This document shows positions 9,633-18,884 of a stretch of 64,000 bases of DNA, piece after piece (position 1 is the first letter of the stretch; every line of letters starts with the position of its first letter). The notes under the pieces were generated by a model. That model saw only the letters and a list, made by a program, of their open reading frames with translations. It was not told the DNA's origin and did not search any database. The position numbers were made by a program, and so were the translations under genes. This DNA is from an uncultured Erythrobacter sp. (GTDB taxonomy: Bacteria; Pseudomonadota; Alphaproteobacteria; Sphingomonadales; Sphingomonadaceae), in assembly GCA_947493165.1 (NCBI GenBank), contig CANLPY010000001.1, forward strand, positions 434,001-498,000, in the 5' to 3' direction.

Positions 9633-10015
9633 TCCCAGTCCAGAGCCCCCTTCTTCCATTCGTAAGTAAGGCCAATCGCCAGAATGCCGAGGAAGGTCAT
9701 CATGCCAATCCATCCGACCCAGCCTGTTTCGCCTAGGCTGACTGCCCAAGGAAACAGGAATGCAGCTTCTAGATCAAAAATGATGAAGCTGATCGCGACG
9801 AGATAAAAGCGCACGTCAAACTGGCTGCGTGCATCTTCAAATGCTGGAAATCCGCATTCATACTCGCTGAGCTTTTCTGCATCGGGGTTGTGCGCACCTG
9901 TTAGGCGCGACACGCCCATTGGCAGAAACACAAACAGGCATGACAAGCCAAAGGCTATGGCGATGAAAATCAGTATCGGCAGATACTGGCTAAGGTCGAC
10001 CACGATAACTTCCAA
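9629..10015 (-). CDS. nuoA: NADH-quinone oxidoreductase subunit A
   Basis: NuoA (128 aa) is the first gene of the operon. It has three transmembrane helices. The acidic loop [13 protein letters not shown] and the helix [20 protein letters not shown] are diagnostic of NuoA/ND3, including the loop cysteine that reports the active/deactive state in mitochondrial complex I. The operon promoter should lie in the 147 bases upstream. A later in-frame start six codons in (VDLSQYLP) is possible but lacks a better ribosome site. Confidence 0.95.
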   Translation of the reverse strand: MEVIVVDLSQYLPILIFIAIAFGLSCLFVFLPMGVSRLTGAHNPDAEKLSEYECGFPAFEDARSQFDVRFYLVAISFIIFDLEAAFLFPWAVSLGETGWVGWIGMMTFLGILAIGLTYEWKKGALDWE

Positions 10016-10032
10016 ATGGTGATTAATCCCAT

Positions 10033-10050
10033 GGCGCGTCTAGGCGCGTC
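10033..10050. promoter_or_regulatory. Tandem 8-bp direct repeat upstream of nuoA
   Basis: The octamer GGCGCGTC occurs twice, at 10033-10040 and 10043-10050, spaced one helical turn (10 bp) apart, 18-35 bases before the nuoA start. A palindrome (GTCGCGCGAC, 10048-10057) abuts it. Such spacing suits an operator for a protein binding one face of the DNA, but GC-rich sequence makes chance repeats common. No clear -35/-10 pair was found in this 147-bp gap. Confidence 0.3.
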
Positions 10051-10162
10051 GCGCGACCCACGCAAGGGCGCGAATCGGGCAAATCTGCGCATAAATGTTG
10101 CATTAAATCGAAGATACCACTGGGCAATGCACACCGCGAAGGCGTTGCCCTGTGCCTGTGCG

Positions 10163-11593
10163 CTACTTCATCATGGTTGCCGCAGCCTTTTCCGTCGCTT
10201 TGCCATAGGGCGGCTTGAACCCGCCCAGTTTGGCAATGTCGATCTTTGGCTGGTGATAGACAGCGCGCGCATGGCTGAATTCCTTGAAGCCTTCGATCGC
10301 GTGATAGCTGCCCATGCCGGATGGCCCGACCCCGCCAAATGGTAGATCTTCCATCGACACGTGAAAGATCACATCATTGGTTGTGACGCCGCCAGAGATA
10401 GTGCGGGTCAAAACGCGCTCTTGCTCTTCGGTATCCTGCCCAAAGTAGTAGAGGCCAAGCGGGCGATCATGTTCATTCACATAATCAATCGCATGATCGA
10501 CGGTCTTATAGGTTTTCACAGGCAAGACTGGACCGAATATTTCTTCCTGCATGGCTTCCATGTCGTCGGTGACGTTCTTCAGGATCGTCAGCGGCATTTT
10601 ACGCTGATTGGCATTGCCGAAATCCTCATTGCCCGGATTGACTTCAATCACCTCTGCGCCTTTATCGCGGGCGTCCGCCACCATGCCTTGCAAGCGTTCA
10701 AAATGACGGTCAGAAACGATTGAGGCGTAGTCATCATTTTCGAGCAGGGTCGGATACAAATTGGCCACACCGTCAGACACACCGCGAACGGCTTCATCTT
10801 CCTTATCCTGCGGAACATACATGTAATCTGGAGAAAGGCAGATTTGGCCAGCATTCATCATTTTACCCAGCGCGATGCGTTCACCCGCTTTGGCAAAATC
10901 GGCGCTTTCACCCATGATAACTGGGGATTTTCCACCGAGCTCTAGCGTGACGGGTACAAGGTTCTTAGCCGCCGCTTCCATCACTTTGCGCCCGGTCGGC
11001 GTTGAGCCTGTGAACACCAAATGATCGAATGGCAATTCGGTGAAGGCCGCTGCGACCTCGGGGCCGCCGGTGATGACTGCGACTTCATCTGCGGTGAAAT
11101 ATTCTTCAACGAGTTCCGCCATCAAGAGAGATGTTCGCTCAGTAAATTCGCTTGGCTTGATCATCGCGCGGTTGCCCGCAGCAAGCACTTGCATCAGCGG
11201 GGAAAAAGCAAGGTTCACCGGAAAATTCCATGGGCTGAGGATGCCGATGACGCCTTTTGGCTCATAGCGTACTTCAGCTTTTGCGCCGAGCAATCCAAGC
11301 GGAAATTGCACCGGGCGTTTTTCCGGCTTGGCCCATTTGTCCATGTTCTTTAGCGCATGCTTGCCTGCGCCAACTGTGCCCGCAATATCGGTGATCATAG
11401 ACTGCTCTATGGCGCGATTGCCGAAATCTGCGCTCATTGCCTTGCACAGGTTTTCGCTATGGTCTTTCAGCAACGCCATCGCGCGCTTTATCCGGTCTTT
11501 GCGCATGTTCATGCTCTCAGGCCGTGACGCGGTGAAAGCGTCGCGTTGACGTTTCAAAAGGGCTTCCAGCTCTGCTTTGCGATTATCGGCCAT
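10163..11593 (-). CDS. Coniferyl-aldehyde dehydrogenase-type NAD(P)-dependent aldehyde dehydrogenase
   Basis: The 476-aa enzyme oxidises an aldehyde to the acid with NAD(P). Visible are the Rossmann segment IGILSPWNFPVNLAFSPL, the glutamate motif LELGGKSPVIMG, and the nucleophile region NAGQICLSPDYMYV with its catalytic cysteine. The overall pattern (short N-terminus, SHARAVYHQP near the C-terminus) best fits the coniferyl aldehyde dehydrogenase subgroup, which also includes long-chain aldehyde oxidisers, so the substrate is uncertain. The start was set at MADNRKAELE, which has GGGAGAG upstream. It is divergent from the thiolase. Confidence 0.9.
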   Translation of the reverse strand: MADNRKAELEALLKRQRDAFTASRPESMNMRKDRIKRAMALLKDHSENLCKAMSADFGNRAIEQSMITDIAGTVGAGKHALKNMDKWAKPEKRPVQFPLGLLGAKAEVRYEPKGVIGILSPWNFPVNLAFSPLMQVLAAGNRAMIKPSEFTERTSLLMAELVEEYFTADEVAVITGGPEVAAAFTELPFDHLVFTGSTPTGRKVMEAAAKNLVPVTLELGGKSPVIMGESADFAKAGERIALGKMMNAGQICLSPDYMYVPQDKEDEAVRGVSDGVANLYPTLLENDDYASIVSDRHFERLQGMVADARDKGAEVIEVNPGNEDFGNANQRKMPLTILKNVTDDMEAMQEEIFGPVLPVKTYKTVDHAIDYVNEHDRPLGLYYFGQDTEEQERVLTRTISGGVTTNDVIFHVSMEDLPFGGVGPSGMGSYHAIEGFKEFSHARAVYHQPKIDIAKLGGFKPPYGKATEKAAATMMK

Positions 11594-11756
11594 GCGTCTC
11601 TCCCGAAGGCAATTGGTTTTGATTTGACACTCTTGTCGCGAAAAAGCGTGAGCCTGACAAGCCGCAAGGCGCGCATACGCATTCGGATTGCCTTTGCCGC
11701 AGCGCAGCATTACATCGCCCTGAGAAACGCACGACACTTTGCTCAAGGAACCCGAC

Positions 11757-12953
11757 ATGGCCCAGTTTTCCGCTCAAGACCCTATTGTCATTCTCTCTTA
11801 CGCGCGCACCCCGATGGGCGGAATGCAAGGCGCATTGGCGGACGTATCGGCAACTGATTTGGGTGCGACTGCGGTAAAGGCAGCCGTCGAACGTTCTGGT
11901 GTCGCGGGAGAGGAGTTTGACCGGGCTTATATGGGTTGCGTCCTTCCGGCAGGCCTAGGCCAGGCCCCTGCCCGCCAAGCCGCGATCAAAGCGGGGCTGC
12001 CAAAGTCAGTGCAAGCAACCACCGTCAACAAGGTTTGCGGTTCTGGTATGCAAACGGTCATTATGGGCAGCGAAGCGCTCGCATCTGGCGCAATCGATAT
12101 GGTGGTTGCTGGCGGCATGGAAAGCATGACCAACGCGCCATATTTGCTCAAAAAGCATCGCTCTGGCGCGCGGCTCGGTCATGACACAACGTACGATCAT
12201 ATGTTCCTCGACGGGCTTGAAGATGCCTATGAAGAAGGGCGCGCGATGGGCACTTTTGCTCAGTGTACGGCAAATGATTACCAGATGACGCGTGAGGAGA
12301 TGGACGAATATTCCATCGAAAGCCTGCGCCGCGCCAATGCAGCAATTGAAAGTGGTGCTTTCGCCGATGAAGTCGTGCCGGTGACCGTCAAGACTCGGAA
12401 AGGCGATGTCGTTGTCGAGCATGACGAAGCGCCCGGCAAAGGCCGTCCGGACAAGATCCCGCAATTGCGCGCTGCTTTTGCCAAGGACGGGACGATCACA
12501 GCTGCGACCTCCAGCTCCATTTCTGATGGCGCAGCTGCCATTGTGCTGACCCGCGAAAGCGTCGCGGCCGAAAAGGGCGTGACACCCGTAGCCAAAGTCG
12601 TGGCAATGGCAGCACATGCCCGCGAGCCGAAGGATTTCACCATCGCCCCGATTGGAGCCATCGAAAAAGTGCTCGCCAATACCGGTTGGACGACGGACGA
12701 TGTTGAGTTGTGGGAAGTGAACGAAGCGTTCGCCTGCGTCGCCATGTTCGCAATGCGCGACCTTGGCATCCCGCACGACAAGATCAACGTAAACGGCGGC
12801 GGCACGGCGTTAGGTCACCCAATTGGCGCGAGCGGCACGCGTATCCTTGTTACGCTCCTCAATGCGCTGAAAAAGCAAGGCAAGACGAAGGGCGTGGCCA
12901 GCCTTTGTATTGGCGGCGGCGAAGCTACTGCGATTGCTGTCGAGCTCGTTTAA
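11757..12953 (+). CDS. Acetyl-CoA C-acetyltransferase (thiolase II family)
   Basis: The 398-aa thiolase condenses or cleaves acyl-CoA units. The acyl-accepting cysteine lies in VNKVCGSGMQTVIMG (about residue 89), the C-terminal histidine in GGGTALGHPIGASG and the second cysteine in ASLCIGGGEA. The N-terminal TPMGGMQG segment suits biosynthetic/degradative acetoacetyl-CoA thiolases (AtoB/PhaA-like). Start ATG has AAGGA seven bases upstream. The stop overlaps the ATG of the next lipoprotein gene (TAATG). No PHA synthase is nearby, so the pathway is not fixed by context. Confidence 0.93.
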   Translation: MAQFSAQDPIVILSYARTPMGGMQGALADVSATDLGATAVKAAVERSGVAGEEFDRAYMGCVLPAGLGQAPARQAAIKAGLPKSVQATTVNKVCGSGMQTVIMGSEALASGAIDMVVAGGMESMTNAPYLLKKHRSGARLGHDTTYDHMFLDGLEDAYEEGRAMGTFAQCTANDYQMTREEMDEYSIESLRRANAAIESGAFADEVVPVTVKTRKGDVVVEHDEAPGKGRPDKIPQLRAAFAKDGTITAATSSSISDGAAAIVLTRESVAAEKGVTPVAKVVAMAAHAREPKDFTIAPIGAIEKVLANTGWTTDDVELWEVNEAFACVAMFAMRDLGIPHDKINVNGGGTALGHPIGASGTRILVTLLNALKKQGKTKGVASLCIGGGEATAIAVELV

Positions 12954-13387
12954 TGCGGGCCTTTGCGATAGCTTTGCCGATGGCGCTCGCGCTGTCGGCA
13001 TGTGGCGGGCAAACTGAACGCAGCGGTGAGGCGTCCACCTCCTCGCCTGATGCGGGCCAAGCAATCGCAGCTTCGCAAACGGTGGAAGAGGAGGGCTTTG
13101 AAATGAAGCCCGGTCTCTATGCTATTGAAGCAAACGGCACGATTTATGCTAAGACACGGCTCAACCCTGACTTCACTTACGTCGATTACTCACCACAAAA
13201 TGTCACAGTCGGCGGCGGAACATGGGAAGTGGACGGCGCAACCTTCTGTTTCAATCCGCGCGGTGAAAATGGTGAGGTGAGAGAGCCGCGCTGCTGGAAA
13301 AATGGGCCTGCTGGCGATGGTGGATCATTCAGCACCACGCTTGCCGATGGCAGTGAGAGCTATTTTATTACGCCGCTCAGCGAATAG
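12953..13387 (+). CDS. 144-aa lipoprotein
   Basis: The gene starts in a TAATG overlap with the thiolase. Residues 1-17 form a lipoprotein signal with lipobox LSAC, so the mature protein is attached to a membrane from the cysteine at about residue 17. After a low-complexity Ser/Asp/Ala linker, the mature domain is rich in glycine and aromatic residues with short beta-type stretches (GLYAIEANGTIYAKTRLNP, GGTWEVDGATFCFNP) and one further cysteine (RCWKNGP). I do not recognise a family. The 3' end lies three bases from the convergent SH3-protein gene. Confidence 0.85.
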   Translation: MRAFAIALPMALALSACGGQTERSGEASTSSPDAGQAIAASQTVEEEGFEMKPGLYAIEANGTIYAKTRLNPDFTYVDYSPQNVTVGGGTWEVDGATFCFNPRGENGEVREPRCWKNGPAGDGGSFSTTLADGSESYFITPLSE

Positions 13388-13390
13388 TGA

Positions 13391-13882
13391 TCAGGGCTGA
13401 CCTGCGCCCCAAAGCCGGTCACGCTGAACCCATCCAGCACGCCCGGCAATGTCCAGTTCGCACCAGCCCGCTTCGCATTGACCCAGCCTGCCGACATTGC
13501 CCGGCATAAATCGCCACCTGAGTGATGATTGCGCGCTTGCAGAGGCGCGCATGTCCACCGGGCCTTCCCCGACTATCAGTGCAGTTCGCGCCGCGCTGAG
13601 CAAGCCGCGAGTGATCCAGCCCCGATCACCGTTCGGATCTTCGATTAAGCGCCAACCTTCTCGCAGGCGAATAACCTTCACCGGCAATCCTTTGCGCTTA
13701 TAGACCCAATCAATCGGATAATCCCGGCTAGGCCCGACCCGCATGTTCACTTTCTCAGAATCGATAGATGCCCAATAGGGCACTTCCCGATCCTGTGCGC
13801 CCAGAGGCGTAACCAAGGGCGAAAATGCCAATGCCAAGGTCGCGAATAGAAAGGTAAAGAAAAACCGAGCCATGTTGCGCAT
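13391..13882 (-). CDS. Exported SH3-like domain protein
   Basis: A signal peptide (about residues 1-29, cleavage near PLGAQ) is followed by two bacterial SH3-type repeats. The first contains KVNMRVGPSRDYPIDWVYKR and the second VDMRASASAQSSLRWRFMPG, each ending in a tryptophan/glycine-rich strand (DRGWITRG, AGWVQRDRLW). Proteins of this kind bind cell-wall or other extracellular ligands and are common as stand-alone periplasmic proteins in sphingomonads. Two in-frame starts (13882 and 13873) are possible, neither with a strong ribosome site. Confidence 0.9.
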   Translation of the reverse strand: MRNMARFFFTFLFATLALAFSPLVTPLGAQDREVPYWASIDSEKVNMRVGPSRDYPIDWVYKRKGLPVKVIRLREGWRLIEDPNGDRGWITRGLLSAARTALIVGEGPVDMRASASAQSSLRWRFMPGNVGRLGQCEAGWCELDIAGRAGWVQRDRLWGAGQP

Positions 13883-13956
13883 TTCTATAGCTTGGCTGGG
13901 TGCATATCATCAAGCATGCTTGACCGCCCCGCCCACAAGCCATTAGCGCGCATTGT

Positions 13957-14982
13957 ATGGCGAGCAACCCTCAGCATTCGAACCGACCGTCCGCGCGCGA
14001 GTTAAAAGTCGTCGTAACGCGGCAGCTGATGCCTTCGGTAGAGGCGCGCATGGGTGAAATGTTCGATTGTACGCTCAATAAAACTGATCAGCCGATGAGC
14101 CGTGATGCTTTGATTGCAGCGATGCAAAACGCGGATGTGCTGGTTCCGACAGTTACTGACCGAATCGATGCAGAGATGATCGGAGCTGCAGGCCAGCAGC
14201 TGGGGTTGATCGCGAACTTCGGCGCTGGGACGGAACATATTGATCTGGCCGCTGCCGCTAAGCGCAAAATCATAGTCACAAACACCCCCGGCGTTTTTAC
14301 CGATGACACGGCTGACATTGCGATGGCCGGGATTATCGGGGTGCCTCGGCGCATTCGTGAAGGCACGGCGCTTGTCCGTCGCGGCGAATGGACCGGATGG
14401 GCGCCGTCGGGTCTGTTGGGGCGCAAATTAGGCGGCAAGGTCCTTGGCATTGTCGGCATGGGACGCATCGGCCAAGCGGTCGCACACCGGGCGCACGCAT
14501 TTGGACTTGAAATCGCTTATCACAACCGCAAACGCCTGCCCGAAGCGGTCGAAAAAATGTTCGGTGCGCGTTACGTAGAACACCTCGATGATCTCGTGGC
14601 AGAGGCCGATATTGTCACACTGCACAGCCCGCTGACCGATGCGACGCGGAATATGCTGGATACACCGCGCTTTGCACTAATGAAACCAGGAGCGAGTGTC
14701 ATCAACACAGCACGCGGAGAACTGATCGATCAAGAAGCGTTAATTGATGCGCTTTACAGCGGTCACCTCGCTGGCGCGGGCTTGGACGTTTATCCTGATG
14801 AGCCGTGCGTTGATGAACGGCTCCTCAAGCATCCGAACGTGATGACCTTGCCGCATATCGGCAGCGCAACTGCCGAAGGGCGCGAAGCTTCAGGGGAAAA
14901 AGTCATCGCCAATATCCGGTTTTGGGTTGATGGCCATCGCCCACCTGATCAAGTGCTCGAAGCGTTGATCGCGGCGCAATAG
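13957..14982 (+). CDS. D-2-hydroxyacid dehydrogenase (glyoxylate/hydroxypyruvate reductase type)
   Basis: The 341-aa protein has the full D-isomer-specific hydroxyacid dehydrogenase layout. The nucleotide-binding motif is GMGRIGQAVAHRAHAFG (near residue 168). The catalytic Arg is in INTARGELID, the Glu in DVYPDEP and the His in LPHIGSAT. It likely reduces glyoxylate, hydroxypyruvate or a related 2-oxoacid with NAD(P)H in the cytoplasm. It has about 15 more residues at the N-terminus than usual; a later start is possible. It is transcribed with amtB, 22 bases downstream, though no link in function is obvious. Confidence 0.9.
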   Translation: MASNPQHSNRPSARELKVVVTRQLMPSVEARMGEMFDCTLNKTDQPMSRDALIAAMQNADVLVPTVTDRIDAEMIGAAGQQLGLIANFGAGTEHIDLAAAAKRKIIVTNTPGVFTDDTADIAMAGIIGVPRRIREGTALVRRGEWTGWAPSGLLGRKLGGKVLGIVGMGRIGQAVAHRAHAFGLEIAYHNRKRLPEAVEKMFGARYVEHLDDLVAEADIVTLHSPLTDATRNMLDTPRFALMKPGASVINTARGELIDQEALIDALYSGHLAGAGLDVYPDEPCVDERLLKHPNVMTLPHIGSATAEGREASGEKVIANIRFWVDGHRPPDQVLEALIAAQ

Positions 14983-15004
14983 AAGACATTTGGGGGCACT
15001 TTAC

Positions 15005-16321
15005 ATGCAGCGTTTCACGCTTTCGCGCTTGATACTGGCAACACTGGTTTGTGTGGGAATTTGCACCCCTGCGGCAGCTCAGGATGCAGCACCAGCAATA
15101 GTGAATGATACCGGCGATACAGCGTGGATTTTGGCATCTTCTGCTTTGGTTTTGTTGATGACCTTACCCGGCCTTGCCTTGTTCTATGGTGGCCTAGTCC
15201 GCGCAAAAAACCTGCTATCTGTGGTGTTACAATGTGGGGCCATAGCAGCATCAGCCTCAATCATATGGGTCGCTGTTGGATACACTTTAGCCTTCGGACA
15301 AGTGACAAATGGCTGGATCGGGGGTGGCAACGCACTGATGTTGAGTGATCTGGGTACCTTGCGTCCCGGCACTGCAATTCCTGAAAGCACATTTGCGCTG
15401 TTCCAAATGACCTTCGCAGTCATAACCCCTGCTTTGATGGTGGGCGCGTGGGTCGAGCGCGCGCGTTTCGCATGGGTGCTAGCTTTTTGCGCGCTTTGGC
15501 TCCTGATTGTTTATGCGCCTGTTGCGCATTGGCTATGGGGCGGTGGCTGGCTTGCCACAAACTTCGGCACGCTCGATTTTGCTGGAGGTTTAGTCGTCCA
15601 TACTACTGCAGGTGTTTCTGCTCTCTTAGTTGCGCTGTTGCTTGGGAAACGAGATGGCTTCCCGAAGAAGCCTATGCTGCCGAACGCCCCTGCCCTCACC
15701 ATGGTCGGCGCTGCGCTGCTGTGGGTTGGCTGGTTCGGCTTTAATGGCGGGTCTGCTCTTGGAGCCAATGACAATGCCTCCAGCGCGATTATCAATACGC
15801 ACATTGCAGCTTCTGCTGCGGCACTTACGTGGCTGCTGATCGAGCGATTGTCGCTTGGCAAACCCACGACAATTGGCTGGGCGACAGGCGCAATTGCTGG
15901 CCTGGCCACGATCACACCAGCGGCAGTATTCGTCTCTCCCGGTGCAGCGATGCTGTTCGGAATGTTGGGGGCATTGGTTTGTTATGGCGCGATCCAAGGG
16001 ATCAAACTGCGCTGGCACATTGACGATTCGCTTGATGTTTTTGCCGTTCACGGTGTTGGCGGCCTGTTAGGCACCTTGCTATTGGCGGTGTTCCTTGCAC
16101 CTGAGCTGGGCGGAACGGGTTATTTCGAAGGGATGACTATGGGGAGCCAGCTGGTTGCTCAAGCTGTTGGGATCGGGGTTGTCGCGCTGTGGAGCGCGAT
16201 TGGAACAGCGATTATTGCGTTAATGGTCTCCGTCATCTTTCCTATGCGGGTGGAGCATGATGACGAGGTCGAGGGCCTTGACCTGACCAGTCACGGTGAG
16301 CGGGCTTGGGATATGGACTAA
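15005..16321 (+). CDS. amtB: Ammonium transporter (Amt family)
   Basis: This 438-aa protein conducts ammonium across the inner membrane. A cleavable-looking signal (ending AAAQDAAP) is followed by eleven helices. The paired pore histidines are visible in VVHTTAGVSALL and AVHGVGGLLGTLL, and the recruitment-site aspartate in LDFAGG. Start ATG is chosen over an upstream TTG because GGGGGC lies about ten bases before it. No glnK/PII gene is adjacent, whereas glnK-amtB pairs are common in proteobacteria. It ends tail-to-tail with a GNAT gene, overlapping by four bases. Confidence 0.95.
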   Translation: MQRFTLSRLILATLVCVGICTPAAAQDAAPAIVNDTGDTAWILASSALVLLMTLPGLALFYGGLVRAKNLLSVVLQCGAIAASASIIWVAVGYTLAFGQVTNGWIGGGNALMLSDLGTLRPGTAIPESTFALFQMTFAVITPALMVGAWVERARFAWVLAFCALWLLIVYAPVAHWLWGGGWLATNFGTLDFAGGLVVHTTAGVSALLVALLLGKRDGFPKKPMLPNAPALTMVGAALLWVGWFGFNGGSALGANDNASSAIINTHIAASAAALTWLLIERLSLGKPTTIGWATGAIAGLATITPAAVFVSPGAAMLFGMLGALVCYGAIQGIKLRWHIDDSLDVFAVHGVGGLLGTLLLAVFLAPELGGTGYFEGMTMGSQLVAQAVGIGVVALWSAIGTAIIALMVSVIFPMRVEHDDEVEGLDLTSHGERAWDMD

Positions 16322-16770
16322 AGTTTTAGTGCGAATAGCTTGTTAAACTCTCCGGGGACATATCCGGCGAAAGGAGCGCAAGGCTCAAAGCCAAAGCCGC
16401 AGTAAAGCCGTAGGGCGGCGTCAAGTACGGCGCCCGAACCTGTTTCCAGCTTGACGCTTTTGAAGCCATGGTAGCGAGCGCGGTCTATCAGATGGGTGAG
16501 TATTGAGCGTCCCGCGCCTGTGCCCCGCGCATCAGGATGCGCTCGCATAGATTTAATTTCGCCGAATTCTTCGTGCCGTTTAAGAGCGCCGATCGCCAAG
16601 AGCGCGTCATCATCCCAAGCGGCAAACACCTCAATCTCTGGTATTTTGAGTCCCGAAAAATTGAGGACATGGCAAGTTCCTGGAGGGGACGATTCCACCA
16701 TCTCGCGGTGGTGCAGTTCGAGAAGCGCATGGACTTCAGCTTCACTCAAGTCTGTCGCGCGGATTTCCAT
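16318..16770 (-). CDS. GNAT family N-acetyltransferase
   Basis: The 150-aa protein is a single GNAT domain that moves an acetyl group from acetyl-CoA to an amine. The CoA-binding segment MRAHPDARGTGAGRSILTHL (about residues 75-94) matches the family motif, followed by ETGSGAVLDAALRLYCGFGF. The YCGFGF/FNKLFALKL pattern resembles a small subgroup of stand-alone acetyltransferases of unknown substrate. It lies nine bases after fabI on the same strand and may be the last gene of the fab transcript. Its stop overlaps that of amtB. Confidence 0.88.
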   Translation of the reverse strand: MEIRATDLSEAEVHALLELHHREMVESSPPGTCHVLNFSGLKIPEIEVFAAWDDDALLAIGALKRHEEFGEIKSMRAHPDARGTGAGRSILTHLIDRARYHGFKSVKLETGSGAVLDAALRLYCGFGFEPCAPFAGYVPGEFNKLFALKL

Positions 16771-16779
16771 CTTACTAGT

Positions 16780-17568
16780 TTAAAGGTTTTCGTATTGTGG
16801 CATGCCCAAAACGTGGAAGCCGCCATCGACATGGATGATCTCACCGGTGGTGAAAGCGCCGGCATCACTGCACAGGTAAACTGCTGTGCCGCCCACTGCT
16901 TCCAATGTCGCGTTGCTGCGTAGCGGCGCGTTGGCATCGGTATGGCGATAAGTGCTGCGAGCACCGCCAATCGCAGACATTGCCAGCGTTTTCATTGGGC
17001 CGGGACTGATTGTATTCACCCGGATGCCATCGGGGCCTAGGTCATCGGCCAAGTAGCGCACAGATGCTTCCAACGCCGCCTTTGCCACGCCCATCACATT
17101 GTAATTCGGGGTGACGCGCGTTGAACCCATATAGCTGAGGGTCAGAACTGTACCGCCGTGTTCAACCATCATTGGGTGCGCTCGGCGGGTCACTTCGATT
17201 AGACTATAGGCTGATATATCCAAACTGGTTTTGAAGTTCTCTCGCGAGGTATCAAGGATACGCCCGCTCAGCTCAGACTTGTCAGCATACGCAATCGCGT
17301 GAACTAGAAAATCGAGCGTGCCCCACCGGTCCTGCAGTGCGGCGAAGGCAGCGACTAAGGATGCATCATCAGTCACATCCACATCCAGCAAAAAGTCTGA
17401 GCCAACACTCTGTGCCAGTGGCTCCAAACGCTTGCCGAATGCTTCGCCCTGATAGGTAAAGGCAAGCTCAGCGCCGGCCTCAGCGCAAGCCTTTGCAATG
17501 CCCCAAGCGATAGAGCGATCATTGGCGACGCCCATGATCAGGCCGCGTTTTCCCGAGAGTACACCCAT
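16780..17568 (-). CDS. fabI: Enoyl-ACP reductase (NADH)
   Basis: FabI (262 aa) carries out the last reduction in each round of fatty acid elongation. The nucleotide-binding segment MGVANDRSIAWGIAKACAEA and the catalytic pair Y-x6-K in YNVMGVAKAALEASVRYLA are present, as is the C-terminal GGFHVLG. The start at MGVLSGKRG has AGGTGAG six bases before it; a longer frame upstream lacks such a site. It lies 42 bases after fabB, within a fabA-fabB-fabI run. Confidence 0.96.
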   Translation of the reverse strand: MGVLSGKRGLIMGVANDRSIAWGIAKACAEAGAELAFTYQGEAFGKRLEPLAQSVGSDFLLDVDVTDDASLVAAFAALQDRWGTLDFLVHAIAYADKSELSGRILDTSRENFKTSLDISAYSLIEVTRRAHPMMVEHGGTVLTLSYMGSTRVTPNYNVMGVAKAALEASVRYLADDLGPDGIRVNTISPGPMKTLAMSAIGGARSTYRHTDANAPLRSNATLEAVGGTAVYLCSDAGAFTTGEIIHVDGGFHVLGMPQYENL

Positions 17569-17610
17569 TGTGCTCACCTCACCTTTTGGCACTTAGTGCA
17601 GACTGAAAAC

Positions 17611-18840
17611 TCAGCCGCGGAATTTCGACATCAGCATCGAACCATTTGTTCCGCCAAAACCAAAGCTGTTCGTCATCACCGTATCGAGCCCCGCATTTTC
17701 GACAAGCTGTGTAGCGATTTCTTCGGGTTTCAGTGCCGGATCGAGTGTTTCCACATTGATCGAAGGTATGATGAAATCATGTTCCAAGGCGAGCAGGCAG
17801 TAAATCGCCTCCTGCGCGCCGGTAGCCCCTTGACTATGACCTGTCATCGACTTGGTCGAACTGACGGGCGGCGTCATCCCTTCGCCAAACACTCTGCGCA
17901 CGGCTTCGATCTCGCCTACATCGCCAACTGGCGTCGAAGTGCCATGGGCATTGATGTAGCTGACCTTGCGGTCCTCGCTTAGCGTCTTCAACGCGCCGCG
18001 CATCGCACGTTCGCCGCCCTCACCGGAAGGTGCGACCATATCAGCGCCATCAGATGTCGCGCAGAAACCGGTCACTTCAGCGTAGATCTTCGCCCCGCGA
18101 GCCTGCGCATGCTCAAGGCTTTCGAGCACAATTATCGCGCCCCCGCCGCCGATAACAAAACCATCACGGTCAGCATCAAAAGCGCGTGATGCGCGTTCTG
18201 GACTATCATTATATTTACTCGACATAGCGCCCATCGCGTCAAACAGGCACGACAATGTCCAATCCAACTCTTCACCGCCGCCGCCAAACATCACATCCTG
18301 TTGGCCCAGCGCGATCTGTTGAGCCGCCATGCCAATGCAATGTAACGATGTGGAACAAGCTGACGTGATAGAGAAATTCATGCCCTTAATTTGATAGGCG
18401 GTCGCCAAATTGGCGCTAACCGTCGAAGACATAGCTTTAGGGACGGCAAAAGGTCCGATGCGTTTGGTCGAGCCATTCTTCAAGACCGTTTGATGTGCAG
18501 TAAGCATGGCGGAGGTTGACGGACCGCCTGAACCGGCAATCACACCCGTCATCGGGTTAATAACATCTCTTTCTTCCAAGCCTGCATCCGCAATCGCTTG
18601 GCCCATAGCTATATGGGCATAGGCAGCTCCGGGACCCATGAAACGCAAAGTCCGTTTGTCGACATGTTCTTTCACATCAAGGTCGACAGCCCCCGCAACG
18701 TGCGAACGGAAGCCATGTTCGGCCATATCATCATTGAAAGTGATGCCCGATTTGCCTGCTTTGAGCGAGGCGAGCACCTCTGCTTGATTGTTTCCAATCG
18801 AGGAGACGATTCCTAAACCAGTGATAACAACGCGGCGCAT
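17611..18840 (-). CDS. fabB: Beta-ketoacyl-ACP synthase I
   Basis: FabB (409 aa) condenses malonyl-ACP with acyl-ACP and, with FabA, is needed for unsaturated fatty acids by the anaerobic route. The Cys-His-His triad is visible: [22 protein letters not shown] and [15 protein letters not shown]. Start ATG is preferred (AAGGGGATC directly upstream) over a seven-codon-longer frame. It follows fabA by 44 bases on the same strand. Confidence 0.96.
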   Translation of the reverse strand: MRRVVITGLGIVSSIGNNQAEVLASLKAGKSGITFNDDMAEHGFRSHVAGAVDLDVKEHVDKRTLRFMGPGAAYAHIAMGQAIADAGLEERDVINPMTGVIAGSGGPSTSAMLTAHQTVLKNGSTKRIGPFAVPKAMSSTVSANLATAYQIKGMNFSITSACSTSLHCIGMAAQQIALGQQDVMFGGGGEELDWTLSCLFDAMGAMSSKYNDSPERASRAFDADRDGFVIGGGGAIIVLESLEHAQARGAKIYAEVTGFCATSDGADMVAPSGEGGERAMRGALKTLSEDRKVSYINAHGTSTPVGDVGEIEAVRRVFGEGMTPPVSSTKSMTGHSQGATGAQEAIYCLLALEHDFIIPSINVETLDPALKPEEIATQLVENAGLDTVMTNSFGFGGTNGSMLMSKFRG

Positions 18841-18884
18841 GATCCCCTTTTCTCGCTCCAAACTTGTTTAGGACTAAAGTCCGA

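Noticed and set aside
11624..11652. TTGACA box upstream of the thiolase as a sigma-70 promoter
   Set aside because: A perfect -35-like hexamer is present, but no acceptable -10 lies 16-18 bases downstream (CGTGAG at 17).
12006..12776. 256-codon minus-strand frame inside the thiolase gene
   Set aside because: Shadow of the thiolase; composition rich in His/Cys/Arg and no family features.
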